Source: Toxonevra muliebris
Taxonomy: Eukaryota > Arthropoda > Insecta > Diptera > Pallopteridae
Direction: 5' to 3'
Assembly (NCBI GenBank): GCA_963691655.1
Contig: OY829328.1
Location: forward strand, 85,750,400 to 85,814,399
DNA length: 64,000 nt
Numbering within the stretch: the stretch's first letter is position 1; each line of letters opens with the position of its first letter. Below, one piece after another: positions 1 through 12,439 of this stretch. Below the pieces are notes generated by a model that had not been told where the DNA came from, did not search any database, and was given only the letters and a program-made list of their open reading frames with translations. A program made the position numbers and the translations under genes.

Positions 1-289
1 ACCATAGTAAATGACATGACCTAACTTTATATTTTATATAAACAAAAAGCCTAAAGGAAATAAGAACACGAAGAGGGTGAAGAGGTCACATCCATTGTAT
101 ATATATCCAAACATGTGTACAAGTACATATGTGATATATACACAACAACAAATGGAAGAAGATGACAAGTGGTGTGTGGCGCATGAAACGGAAGTACAAC
201 GAACGGTCGAATGGAACAATGAATGCATATAATTATGTCTGTGTGTATGTACGAATGAGTACCTCTACAAAAACACTGCAGAACTCAAA

Positions 290-666
290 TAATTTTGTTG
301 TGGAGCAACGTTCGGCGACGGTCAGCTGCGAGTAATTGTTGCAACAACGAAACATAAAATAAGGAAAGAAAAAAAAATACATCAAAAATATTCGACAGCT
401 TCAATTCATACATACATAAATATTTGCTTTAGTGAAATTTTTCAGTGTATACAGAAAAGTTTATTTGAAAAGATTTTGATTATACAAAAATTTCAAAAAG
501 TTCAATCTTTAGTTTATAATAAATTGTAAAATAAATCAATTCAAAATATTTCGAAAATTATTGTTTTGGCAAACGTGTGAGTGTTTACACACATAGTGTT
601 TTGAAACGCACCGAAAATTTGTTTAATTACATTCTATTTTCTTCTGCTGTATACAAATATTAAAAG
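290..666 (+). other. Candidate noncoding first exon of the two-TM gene
   Basis: This stretch is less AT-rich at its start and ends in AAAAG followed by GTAATT, an acceptable splice donor at 667. A matching acceptor (CTATCAG, ending at 1602) lies 10 bases before the ATG of the next coding exon. No long open frame is present, so it would be 5' UTR. The transcription start is not visible to me, and the left edge is a guess. Positions 1-289 before it hold nothing I can assign. Confidence 0.3.
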
Positions 667-1611
667 GTAATTAAAATTAGTATTATAAACAATAGGTAAT
701 ATTAATTACTCTGTTTATTTGTAATCATATTAATTTAAGCAAAATTAACTCAGCAGTTTATTGATTTTTCCAATTCAAAAATGTAGACACTTGTATGAAA
801 TGTTAAAGTTCAAATACGGAAATTATTTAGCTATAAGTTTATAGTGTACTAGAAAAAATCCTTAAAATTTTTAAAAATTTATATCACAAAGATTCTTGAA
901 GACTATGCGATAGGCGTTTTAATTAAAGAAATGTACTAAATGGTTAAAAATTCATAGAACAACATCGTCCTGTGACCTTCAAGTACATATGAAAATAAAA
1001 GTGAGTTTTGATTGGGAGCTGACCCTTTAAAGTTTTTTATTTCATATTACCAAAATATTACAAAAAAGTTTGCTCTTCTGAAAATTAAAAAAAAAAAAAC
1101 AAACAATAGATTTGAAATTTGGTTGGAGTACTAATTGAGACAGAAACTGTAAAAGTGTCACTTCTTTGACCACCCAAGTCAGTTATAAAGACGAAGAGTA
1201 AAGTTGTCTTTACACCTTTTTAAATTTGCTTTCCATTTATGTAAGATTCAAAAATTCATTTTCAAATCGAAGATACATTTTATAATCAAATTATCAGCAG
1301 CCGAGCTTTTATGACAATTGCATTTCCGGACAAATTTAGCATTTTATTAGTTTTTAAAAAATTTTAAATATACGAACGTTCTACTTCCTATTTTTGATTT
1401 AGTCTTTTTAAACTCAGTTTTTCTACGAAACTTTAAACAAAATCTAAATCACTTATTTTATTAACCCAAAAAAGTTGTAAATGTTATTAGATATAAACAA
1501 GAAAACCCCTGATGAATTTCTCCCCATTAAGTAATACAAAAACTATTAAATTTTTATACATTTATATATGTATGTATGTTATATATCTAAAAAATCTATC
1601 AGTTTAATAAT

Positions 1612-4600
1612 ATGGCGGCGGCAACAGACGACAAGGCAAAAGAAATTGATCCAACCAAAATACTCGATGAACGTGTAATAAATCTTCAAGAATGTAGAGA
1701 AAAATTGAAGCCCATACATGGGGCACAGCAATTTCCACCAACAGCAAATCGCATGAAGAACAACAATAATATTCACCATGTGGTACCAGTTGGCATTATA
1801 ATAGTTTTATTCACATTATATCTCACAACTACCGCACTACAAAAGCAGAGAAATTATGAAAATACTAGTACTGTGGAACAAGAAACAGTAAAACAACTAC
1901 AAAAACTTGAATTGGAACAGTTGCTTCTGCAAGATTTGAAAAGGCGTGCAATGATTTTGGATAAACTTTTGGAACATGAAAATGTTTGTAAAGATATGGA
2001 AATATTTACCAAAGAATTAAGATGGATTGATAATTTTAAATCCATGAAGAGGGAGATCCATTATAATAATGATATCGATATTGATACATATGAATTTGAT
2101 AGTGATGAAAATGGTAGTGGAGATAATGATGAAGATGAAAATGATAGCGTTGAGAAGGGTAGTGCTGAAAGTAGTAGTACCGAAAAGAATATTATGTTGA
2201 AAGAAGATAAAATTTTAAAACGTTTAAAAGACAAACATAACAAATTTGGTAAATTCAATAAGTCAATAAAATCAAAAGATAGCAAAAAGAAACTTCTAGA
2301 AGCAACTAAAAAGAGCCAACAACAACAGCAACAACAAACTAAGAAGAACTCAACCGCTGAACCTATAATTTATCTATTTGCATTGGTCTTCATTTATCTA
2401 TTATTAAAGGCTGCCTCAGACATAAATCAGCATTATAAATCGGTAAGGTTTTTGTTTTAGTATAAATGACAAAATTCAATTTGAAGAGAAATTAAAAATT
2501 AATATATATAAATATACATTATAGCAAACAAAAGGTGATAAACGTCTACGCCGATGTTCCTTGCAATCCTATGCACAACAACATAAACAAGATCGACGCG
2601 CTTCTAAAGGTATTTCGTCTAAAAATATGCCAAAATTCTAAATAAAAAAAAAAAAACAATATTTACTTAGTAACGTAAATCAAAAAATCTTGAGGGAAAA
2701 ATTTAAAGCTTTATACAATATATAAAGTATTCGTACTTAAAAAAATTAATATTAAAAACAAACCAAAGTAAAAAATAAAAAAAAACAAAAAAATCGAAGT
2801 CTCCTAAACTTTTAAGAATATTAAAAAAAAAGAAAAAACACAAAAAGTAAATATCAATCAATTAAGTAAATGTGACTTTAGTATCTATGGAATTGGATTA
2901 TTGGAAATATTTGAATTTTAAATACCTATATACATGCATACATATTTATTAATAATAATAACTAACACATGCATTAATTAATGTATTGTATTTGTACTTG
3001 TACTATTGTAATGTATGTAAAATTTTATTATATGTAACTTTTTTGAACTGAATCTACTTGTGAAAAAGACTCTATCAACTTTGTACTGCTAAATGTTAAT
3101 CTACTATCATTATCCTGCCCCAAAACACACTACCGAGTCGGGAGAAATGGAGCGCTGCTGGAGTTTTTCAACCGGTCTGTATTTGCCTTAGCGAAGATTT
3201 TGGTTCCTAACTTTCATAAATAAGGCTTTTCAAGTTTTTTTAAAAACCTTATTACTTTGGAATTATACAAAATTAAATATTTTTGACCGAATTTTAATAG
3301 ATTTTTGGGTAATGAATTCAAAAATTCATAAATCAAACTAAATAAAATTTAATAAAAATAAAACTAGTTTTTCCTCATTTTCTGTAAACTCGACGTGCCA
3401 AAAATTTTTAATACCGTTCAAATCAAAACTAGACTGGCAATGTTTTAAAAACATTTGTCGTTAAAGAAATTCGGATTCATATGCTTAATTTTGAAGCGAC
3501 TCCATTTCTTCTCACTGGGATTTTATTTTTGGAACTATTACTATTTGATTAAAAGACTACCAGCTTATGCTATCCTTCCCTAAAGTCGACTACACTCTTT
3601 TGTGCAAATGATTTTCTTACTATTGTAATATTCTTACTAAATATTGTAAATGTTTCTTGTTAAATTGCACTATTATGCAAAAAGTACTGAAATTGCATTT
3701 CAAATTATGTAATAGATATTGTATTGCTATATCATATTATTTATATTAATTATCTACTATTCCATTCTGAACTGAAAATATCTATGATTTATCCCAAAAT
3801 TTTAATGCTACCAAGTATTTGCAAGTGTTTTTCAAATTTAATTTGCTTTATATAAACACATAGTTATACATATCACTTTGTTTTGTCTTTTAAAATCTTT
3901 ATTTTATACATGATGCTTATTTGAATTTCAACCTTAGGCAGCATGATTCTTACTCCGAGTAACTATTTTCCCTTAATTCATATATTTCTTATAATTACAC
4001 ATTCATATGTTGAGACACAACTCCACACAACAATTTTTCTTGATCAATTGTTATAAATTTTCTTTTGGTGCTGCCATTTGCATTTACACATGGAAAGATT
4101 TCTTGACCAATGATGCTTATAATAAAAATAAATGTCAAAAGAATGAAAAACATAAAAGGGAACTTGCCAGAACGAGCAAATCCGTACTCATACCCTCGTA
4201 TTTCTTATCATATCTACGAAGTCAAATTATGAGCAAGTAAAATTGCAGTGTGGATTCATTTTAACAATTTTTATTGAATATATCGTTGATACAGGATAAA
4301 TTCTTTCCTTTTTCTTATGTACATACATTTTTTTATTTATTTTGTTGTTTTTTTTTTTTTTTTTTTTTGTATGTCCCAATCTTCCCAATCACACATTAGC
4401 CTGCTTTTGTAACTATCCTCTTTGTAATGATATTTCAACTATAATTTTTATTGATTAGCCAATACTACCTAACCTAACCTACCTATGTACTTATTTGAAC
4501 ACAAAAAATTATTCTGGATAAGAATAAGTCTTTTCTGAGCCGAAGATCTTCATCTTCGTATATATTATAGATTTAATATTTTCAAAGTTCGAAGATGTTC

Positions 4601-6424
4601 AGAAAAATATCCTTAAAAAACTTCTGAATAGTGATACATTTGTTCCGACGCATATTTTCATGGAGATGACAACGTTGTTTTTTTATGATTCGGTTTCGGT
4701 GATATTCAGGGCAGTTTCCAAATAACATTGATATTAGACAATTTTCCACGTTCTTTCAAAATTTTTACATGGATATAATTTCACATTATTTCTTAGGTTT
4801 TAAGATAATATATTTGCACAGGGGGTGTGGGGTGTGTGGCAAGGCTTAATTCGTTCCCGTGGTCATTTATATAATATCAGTATGGATAAACACACATTAT
4901 GTTCTTTAAATTTACATATAATATTTTTATCAATGTCGATAAAGTTTCGAAACATTTTCCCGGGTATCCCCAAACGCTGACGTGATCCGAAGAAAGTAAA
5001 AGCACAGCGGTTATCTCCTATAAAAATAATCTTCATAAAAGAATTTACTTGAAGGCATAATTTTGATGCAGTGTGTTATTTGCATACAAATTTCTCAAAC
5101 CTCATTATTTTCTAATTAAATTAATTAATTTTCATAAAAATATTATTATCATAACCAAAAATACCTCCTCTAAACCCCAAATTCTAATCACAATAACCTT
5201 ATAATTTCAATGATACTATCAAGTATTAATAACTCCAATATACATAAAACACTTTGAAAATATATACAACATTTAACGTATACTCGTATAAACTTGTATA
5301 TGCACCAACTTTTTTTTTTTTATAAATATATTATAAATGTGTATGTACTTAACTATTTTTTAATGTATTGTACTTTGTACAATATATACACAGAAAGTAA
5401 ATAAAACTATATAGAACTGTAATACTTAATTGTATTTAATACTTGTACTTTGTATTCTATTTGTACTTAAATCTATATGTATTTCATTGTACTTGTACTG
5501 TATGTAAATTGTAGTATAATTTTAATTATGAAAATAAAAAATGAAAAAAAAAAAAATTCTGTGATTGTCAACAAATTCTTGAATGTTGTTTCATTTAAAA
5601 CAAAAATTAAATAAAACGTAAACATAAATTGCTTTCTACTGTCTCTACTTTTTATGCACACTACATTTTCTTCTGCTCAAACTCAATATCTATAAATACT
5701 AAAATAAAACTATGTATTTGTAAGATAAAAAAAAAAAAAATAAATAAATTAAACAATAAAGTTAAAATACGAAAAAATTTGCAATTCAATTTCACAAAAC
5801 AACAAAAGATTCTCCAATTAAGCATAAGCAACAGCATCATCGCCTTATGGAGATACGTTCAGTATCGGTGGATCGTTATACGTTGAACCCCACATTTAAG
5901 CCCATATCTGAGCATGTTGCAACTAAAACTGAAATGCTAACAAATTTACGTAAATACACATCGATGGATGAGCAAAGGCAACAACAAGATCCAAGAGCAC
6001 GTTGGAATACTTTAATGTCAAAAATAAATACTGGCAGCTTACAACAAATGTCATCGTCATCAAACAGAATTCGTGGTGGAAGTGGTGATCTTATTAAAAC
6101 CTATACAAATCAAACAGGTAGACAAATATAAATTGTTTTCTGTTAAATGTTCTCGGTATATATTAAATTTATGTATATTTCTTAGATATTGGTAGCTCAC
6201 CAAATCGTCGCTGCTCTGTACCAGTTTCTTTAAATTATCAAGCACAAAAAGTTACTGCAATGCCCCTGGTTCCATTATCATCCGTAGCCAGGCGTACTTC
6301 TATAGCTAGTGGACATGTTGGTAGTAGTGCTGGTATTGATGTATTTGGTTACACTTCAGAGCATATGGATGTACCACAATACCCAGAAGTTAAACGACGT
6401 GTACGCATGATAAATAGACATTAA
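1612..6424 (+). CDS. Uncharacterised protein with two membrane segments (4 exons)
   Basis: Exons: 1612-2442, 2525-2609, about 5809-6117 and 6186-6424. Junction phases are 0, 1 and 1, giving about 487 residues and ending in MINRH. Seen: a hydrophobic segment at residues 57-76, a leucine/glutamine-rich coiled-coil-like stretch at about 88-125, an acidic Ser/Asp/Glu stretch at about 160-190, a lysine-rich region with a short poly-Gln, and a second hydrophobic segment at about 251-267. The C-terminal half is polar and Arg/Ser/Gln-rich. The donors GTAAGG (2443) and GTATTT (2610) are good. The acceptor before the third exon is weak: 5809 and 5863 both keep the frame, and further exons could hide in the 3.2 kb intron. 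The start was chosen for AATAATATGG just after a plausible acceptor. I do not recognise the family. Two membrane spans flanking a coiled coil and acidic loop suggest an ER or plasma-membrane protein, but no function can be assigned. Confidence 0.6.
2610..5808 (+). other. 3.2 kb intron of the two-TM gene
   Basis: This lies between the second and third coding exons of the two-TM gene. It is AT-rich with poly-T/poly-A runs (for example about 4345-4368). The short open frame at 4007-4240 has no coding features I trust. I see no transposase or RNA gene. Confidence 0.45.
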
Positions 6425-9391
6425 ATTTATATTAAAATGTTTTAAATTTATATTTATTATACTTACTAACAGATTCAAGGGGAGATGGGCGATTTTGAGA
6501 ACTTTCCCTCTTGATAAATATCTTACAATTTGAAGGAACGAAAAGATCTAGATCCTCCCCCTTTTGGAACCTCTGAGTCCGCTATTTTATTTACTTGCAA
6601 AAAGTTTATTAAAATTGACATTTTAATCTAGTCTTTTTCGTAGGGAATTATGAAAATATTTTTATTTGACAAAATGGCGAGAGTTTGAATTCAAAGTAGA
6701 GATTTTTAAGCTAAAACTTGTTAGTATACTGCTACTACGACAAGAATAAATAATTATATATATATAATAACCAAACAAAATTTCAAGTCAATCGGTTTAG
6801 TGATTGTCGAGATATTTTGGACACCGATTTGAAAAACGTGGTTTCGAGAAAAACGCGTTTTAATGTTGAACAATGACTTGTTCTCCCTGTCTGATGCGGC
6901 TGCTTGGTGGGCGGCAAGCAGCCGTTATTTCTTCCAATTTCTTCTTGAAATTTTCACCAGACATTCTTAAGACCTCAAGCTTCAAGAAAACATCACAATT
7001 GAAAAATCGTTTTATATTCCCCCCTTCACATATTCCAACTTATGTGAATTAAGTAGCGTGTTTTATTAGGAATTGTAATTCCTAAAATAATCAGAACAAA
7101 TTAATAATCAGAAATGACACTTTCCGGATTAAATAGGAAAAATATGCTAGAATTGTATTATTTTTTGGTTCGATTAACAATTAATATTTTTATTTCTATC
7201 CACTCTCGAGGTTTTAAAGCTATTTTCTATTAATTAAAATTCAAGTTGAAACACAACTAAAATTTTCAATCAATAATTATTATAAAATAGCATTAAATGT
7301 TCAATGATAATGAAATTGAACTAGCACTAAAATAAAATTGAATCGAAGTTACATAATTTTTAAATTATATTGAATTTTGAAAATGCTGATGCTTTTCCAC
7401 CTATGTTTGATATTCACTCACTAAATTAAAAAAAAATTATATAAATATTCCATTCCTTCCGTCCTTTTGATGTCTGTTAGCAATAATTGTACTTCTTAAT
7501 GCAAAAAAAATACTTTGCATATACAACGAATTATCCGCATTTTGATATTAAATTTTCAAATATATATGTATAACATATTTTACTATATTTTATATAAATT
7601 GATTAATGAATGTAATAAAATTATTTAATTTTATATTAATCTAAGAAACAATCTATCAAAACTGAACGAAACGAAAGAACTAAGCTTTAAAGCAATCACT
7701 CTTATATGTTTAGTAAAACTTAAGCACTCACGCAGACTGGAATCAGATAAGAATAAATAATTGTCTATCCCCTTTAAAGGGCATAAATATCAAAAAAAAA
7801 AAAAAAAATCACACAAGTGAACAAATTTTTGCGATGCATGACCTGAAGACCCACCAATTTTAACTTTAAAGCTTTAAAAGACTTTAACTAGTTCAAAAGA
7901 AAATCAATCAGTACAAATTTTTTTTTTTTTTTTCTAGATGTATATATAAAAAATTCCACTTCTTTATTATTATTACATATTATTATTAAACATACAAAAA
8001 AAAGAAACGTTTGTTAAAAAAGACATTAAAATATTAAACAAAGAAAATTATTAGATTTCTATAAACTTTAGTATATTTCTCAATACATTTCTGTCTGTAT
8101 GTATTCTTGATATGTACTAATATTTACATAAAACAAAAAATTACTGCTATTATTATTATTATTATTTATTTTTATTGTGAAAAAATATATGGTATAAAAA
8201 TATATATATACTGTATTTATACATAGAGTAAAATGTACAATTTTAATTTCTATACAGTGGCATAACAAAAATTATATATAAAATTTCATAAATATAGAAA
8301 TTCAGCTTTAATAAACTAAGTTGTGATGTGGTGACAGGAATATAATTTTGCTGGTATACCACATCTGCTGACGTCCTTCTCAGTGGGCATTTTTTTCTAG
8401 TCTAAGCCAAGAATGCAATTAAAATAAACTGTTATACGACTTTTAGCGAATGTATGTGATTTCTGAGCAGGAATATTTGTCTGTTTTAAACAAGCTTCAT
8501 GAGAATTACAAAAGCATATCAAATGACTTCGTTCCATAGTTTTTTGTTGATACAAACAACTGCAACTATTCTAAATTTCTAACAGGCCAATTCGACTAAG
8601 TTGCTTACCTTCGCGTATGTTTTTAAGTTTTGAGAGCACATACATATTTTACTCAATTTAACATTTGGTATAATTAATTTCCTTTACATGGTATGCAAAT
8701 TTTATATTAATAACAAAGCATATTTTACCTTAAAAGTGTTTGGAAATATTTAAACAAGGAACTGAGTTATGGCCAGCTTTTGAGTCCATGTTGAACTCAG
8801 TTTGTGGTTAAACTAAACCAAACTAGGCCTTTCTGAATTCTATAATTTTGTTTTATTTATACACAAATTTTGCTAGCTACTGTTTTTATTTGTATTACAT
8901 AATAATATTAAGTTTTCATTTAAATAGCTATTAAATTAAGGCAAGATTTAAAACAATCTTAAAAACTAAAATGGGACTTTATAAAGTTTTGTGAGTTTTG
9001 CTTTGCTTTGCTTTACTTTAGTTACTGTTACATTATAAATTAGCATTTAATTAAATAGGTATTATTCATTTAATTATAATTTTTAAAATTAAAATTAATT
9101 TACGACAAATAATTCGTTATATTTTGTTTAATTTACGTATTTTTATTGAATAAAATTAGGAAACAAAAAGAAGAAAAAAAACATTTCATTTACCATATTC
9201 AAGTCTTATTTTTCTTTTGTTGTTAGCATATTCGAATGCAAAAATTTATTTAAAAAAAAAAATAAATCTAAACTGAACAAAGGAAATTTCGTGCGTAAAA
9301 AAAAATGTTCAAGGAATGCAGTCAGATTTCGTAAATTTTATAAACTCAAACAAATTAGCAATAATATTTTCTATTATTATTAACTCTTATC
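6425..9391. other. Intergenic, between convergent genes
   Basis: This contains the 3' UTR of the upstream + strand gene and the 3' UTR of lin on the - strand (TTTATT, the reverse of a poly(A) signal, around 9245). It is AT-rich with microsatellite tracts (TTA repeats near 8150-8175, TA runs near 6755). A GC-rich hairpin and repeat-like sequence lie at about 6640-6930 (listed separately). No supported gene. Confidence 0.5.
6640..6930. repeat. Probable dispersed repeat remnant with a GC-rich hairpin
   Basis: A 10-bp arm CGGCTGCTTG (6897-6906) is followed by an 8-base loop and its exact reverse complement CAAGCAGCCG (6915-6924), in otherwise AT-rich DNA. Just upstream are lines such as CACCGATTTGAAAAACGTGG and GAGAAAAACGCGTTT. 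From general familiarity these look like recurrent repeated sequence in insect genomes rather than unique spacer. The limits are approximate and the family is unknown. Confidence 0.3.
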
Positions 9392-12300
9392 CTAACTCAG
9401 CTCATTGCCTTCATACAAACTCTCGCAACTCTCTAGTAAACGTAACACTGGCGATATATCGTATGGATATAACGATCGTGAGACTAAACGCGATATTTGC
9501 AGTCGCAAACGTATTAACACGCTCATTGCATTTTCGATTGTTGCAGTGCCCATGCCTCCAAAATTATGGCAGCTCTGCACAAACATCGCCCAATTCGTGC
9601 GTATATATTTGAGGAAGCGCAACAAATACAAGAGAAAGCAAGTCTCATTGCTAACGAGCAAATCGAGCAATAAATCGGAGCTATCCGATGTCATTTTAAG
9701 GAACTCTAAAAACGTATAGACAGGATTGAGCATAGTGACAAGGTCGGGGAAGGCATTATTGCGAAATGATATACCCGCCGTCACATCTAATGTGCATACC
9801 ATCGCTTCGATGAGATGATCATCCTGATCGTCAAATAAATGTATGAGTATTTTGCTAAAGTGACACTCAGGATGAAATTCTAACTTATGCTTAATGAATG
9901 TTTCCAACTTGTGCAGTACATCACGTATCAAACGTTCGATTAACACCATATCTTGATGAGCATCATAGTCGGCTGAGTCGATAGACGAATCCGATGAATC
10001 ACTCCGTATCTCTTTCACTGTCACCGCTATCGACTTGAGTACGAGCAGCACCATTTTCTGTAGTATAGTTTTATCCATTTCGATGACATCCCCGCTAGAA
10101 AATGGACTCGCCGAAGAAGTGTTTGTTTGTATATGTGAGCGTAAAGTTCCGGCTTCATAGACTATAGGATGTCGTTTAAATCCTATTAAGCCAACAAAAT
10201 TTTCCGGTTGACGTCGTGGCAACGATTCAAGTATGCGCAAATCTTTTACATGCCGCACGATTTGATGCGCCAGCTGACATGTCTCATCGGGCAGCATATC
10301 TTGCAGCGCCAGCGTTGAACCATAGCAAAGTGCCTCATTGAAAAGGCATAACATTTGCTTGTACACAGTGCATGAGAGATGTTGATTGAGCAGAAGCTCG
10401 AATTTATCAAGTTGGGCATAGAATGGTAACGTTTCTACAATGGACAAATTAGCCTTCACCGAAATGATATTCTCCCATAGTTGCAGAAAATTCAGTATAC
10501 AATTTTCGGCATTTTCAATATCCAAGTGATTGGCTATAAGTGATGACATATTTTTAACAAGCGCGGGCCATTTATTTTCGAGTATTTGAATGGTAATGCA
10601 TTTGAGTTGCGTCGTATCGAAACTTTCCGAATCGGTGAGTGTAATGATGTGGCAACCTGTCGATAAACCGCCGATACCGATGCTGCCGCTGGCACTGACG
10701 GAACTGCTGGTCGTTAAGTGATGAGACGTTGATGAAGCACCTTCAGACCCGCCCTCATAGTGCATATGATGCTGTTGCTGATGTGGATGATATGAATTTA
10801 TATCTGCTTGTTGCATTTCTGTACTGTGGTGTAGTGGAAATGTATTTACGGCAGGAATGTGTTCTAAATCATTACAAGGCTGCAGCTGTGCTATATTGGT
10901 GCGTTGCCTGTGTCTTTCGTGAACGCTGCCATTATCATGTCCAGCATGATCATCTGCTGCGGTCTCTTCATGTGGAGCACGAAAATGAACAGCAAAGTAA
11001 TTTGTTTGCAGCGTTGGTTGTTGCGTTTGAAAATGCATATATGAATGCGATGCATCCAAAACACCACCATCAATGCCACTGCTCCCACTTACTCCCGCTC
11101 TCGCCGCTGCTACAGTATCCAGTGTTACTGTTGCTACACCTGTTGCCTCTGCATGTGCACCTGCGCCCTGTGTATCCACAATCTCATCTTCAAGCGGATG
11201 CAAATCCACATCCTTCCATTCAACTATTCGTTTTATAATCTCTAAGCTGAAGTGAATTTTCTGCACCGCCGCATAATCGAGTCGCTCGAAATTAAATAAA
11301 TTTGCTACTAATTTCTTAAGCCAATCATCGTCCATTTCTTGCTTTGCAATGACCAAGAAAGAAGCGAGTACCCGCCCAGCCAAAAATTGAACATACGTAT
11401 TATTGTATCCGGCCAGCACAATAATCTCATCAATCAGATTGTGATCGTTGCGTACAAGCGCATCACAAATATCCATAATGCGCGCACAGATGTAACCCTT
11501 CGAATTCTGTTTTAAAAAGATATCGAAGAGCAACTGTAGATTCGATAGAAATTGCATTAGTTTATTCGTTGGCCATTCGCTCAAATTCGCAATGCGTTTC
11601 TGTCCGTTGGCATCGACTGAATAATGCGATTGGAAAGGCTTGCGCAGCGTACGCTCAGATACACCACAGAGGCATTGTCGCGTTAGTGATTCCTCGAATT
11701 CTCTCATATCTTGCGCAGCACTTGATTCACATGTCGTTGATCTAGTTGCCGCATTCGTTATAGTGCCATTGTGGTGGTGCGGTTGAGTTAACAATTTAGA
11801 TCTTCCATTAATTAGGGGAGCGGAATGCAGCATATGCAACGCCGTCGTCGCTGCCAACATTTGAGTCGTCAGCGCTACACGATCTACTTCATCGGCGGAT
11901 TGCTCCTCAGAACTGCCGGCACTACTACAGCCACTAGTCCCGGCACTTTCTGTGGTACAACTTCGGCTACTACTGTTGCTGCTTTTACTACTGCTACTAC
12001 TACTAATGCCATTTGCATTGCCACTGCCGCTGCAGCCGATTCCATTTAATGGCAAGTTATTGACAATATTTTGTACATTTAATAGTTGAGAGAGTGAAGT
12101 TGCTCGTGAGCTGGAAGGTGTCGATGTAGGTGAATTATTGCAAGAACTTGGCGTAGATATAGAATTGGCGGAGGAGGAAAGTGAAGAGCTAAGTAGTTTG
12201 CCGCCACCATTTGTTTCGATAGCTTCAGCTACACCGCAACCACTTGTATCAATTATATCTGGTGTGGGTGAAGTTTTATTTATTGTTGTTGCACTTTTTT

Positions 12301-12439
12301 TGGCATTTGCATTGATTTTTTCAATTTTTTGCCTTTTTGTTTGTGGTTGTTCAATATGGTGAATATTATTATTGTTGTTATTACTGTTATTGCTGTTATT
12401 ATTATTATTGTTGTTAGTTGAGGTGCTTGTGGAAGACAT
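9392..12439 (-). CDS. lin: Protein Lines (LINS family)
   Basis: A single open frame of 1015 codons starts at ATG 12439 (complement). The first 240 or so residues are low-complexity Ser/Asn/Thr. The conserved Lines core then begins near residue 250 with CLCGVSERTLRKPFQSHYS, followed by a block ending in the ICARIMDICDALVRNDHNLI segment. A His/Gln/Ser-rich linker at about 440-620 separates it from helical repeats and the C-terminal Lines block ending in ESLYEGNELS. In Drosophila, lin is a segment-polarity/hindgut regulator that acts with drumstick and bowl and modifies Wingless-dependent patterning; the human homologue is LINS1. Known fly Lines is roughly 860 residues, so this one is longer, mainly through the N-terminal low-complexity region and the linker. 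It has no introns. It is divergent from Pgi and convergent with the two-TM gene. Several overlapping frames on the other strand are shadows. Confidence 0.93.
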   Translation of the reverse strand: MSSTSTSTNNNNNNNSNNSNNNNNNIHHIEQPQTKRQKIEKINANAKKSATTINKTSPTPDIIDTSGCGVAEAIETNGGGKLLSSSLSSSANSISTPSSCNNSPTSTPSSSRATSLSQLLNVQNIVNNLPLNGIGCSGSGNANGISSSSSSKSSNSSSRSCTTESAGTSGCSSAGSSEEQSADEVDRVALTTQMLAATTALHMLHSAPLINGRSKLLTQPHHHNGTITNAATRSTTCESSAAQDMREFEESLTRQCLCGVSERTLRKPFQSHYSVDANGQKRIANLSEWPTNKLMQFLSNLQLLFDIFLKQNSKGYICARIMDICDALVRNDHNLIDEIIVLAGYNNTYVQFLAGRVLASFLVIAKQEMDDDWLKKLVANLFNFERLDYAAVQKIHFSLEIIKRIVEWKDVDLHPLEDEIVDTQGAGAHAEATGVATVTLDTVAAARAGVSGSSGIDGGVLDASHSYMHFQTQQPTLQTNYFAVHFRAPHEETAADDHAGHDNGSVHERHRQRTNIAQLQPCNDLEHIPAVNTFPLHHSTEMQQADINSYHPHQQQHHMHYEGGSEGASSTSHHLTTSSSVSASGSIGIGGLSTGCHIITLTDSESFDTTQLKCITIQILENKWPALVKNMSSLIANHLDIENAENCILNFLQLWENIISVKANLSIVETLPFYAQLDKFELLLNQHLSCTVYKQMLCLFNEALCYGSTLALQDMLPDETCQLAHQIVRHVKDLRILESLPRRQPENFVGLIGFKRHPIVYEAGTLRSHIQTNTSSASPFSSGDVIEMDKTILQKMVLLVLKSIAVTVKEIRSDSSDSSIDSADYDAHQDMVLIERLIRDVLHKLETFIKHKLEFHPECHFSKILIHLFDDQDDHLIEAMVCTLDVTAGISFRNNAFPDLVTMLNPVYTFLEFLKMTSDSSDLLLDLLVSNETCFLLYLLRFLKYIRTNWAMFVQSCHNFGGMGTATIENAMSVLIRLRLQISRLVSRSLYPYDISPVLRLLESCESLYEGNELS

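Noticed and set aside
4007..4240. 77-codon + strand frame in the 3.2 kb intron
   Set aside because: No splice context linking it to the flanking exons and no recognisable protein.
4462..4484. CCTAACCTAACC-like words suggesting insect telomere repeat (also near 16536)
   Set aside because: Only two or three units in each place, and Diptera lack TTAGG telomeres; taken as chance.
9316..9719. Two + strand frames opposite the lin C terminus
   Set aside because: Antisense to conserved lin sequence; no start context or family.
10729..11255. Overlapping + strand frames (169, 66 and 60 codons) opposite lin
   Set aside because: They are antisense shadows of the low-complexity linker of lin, with no independent features.
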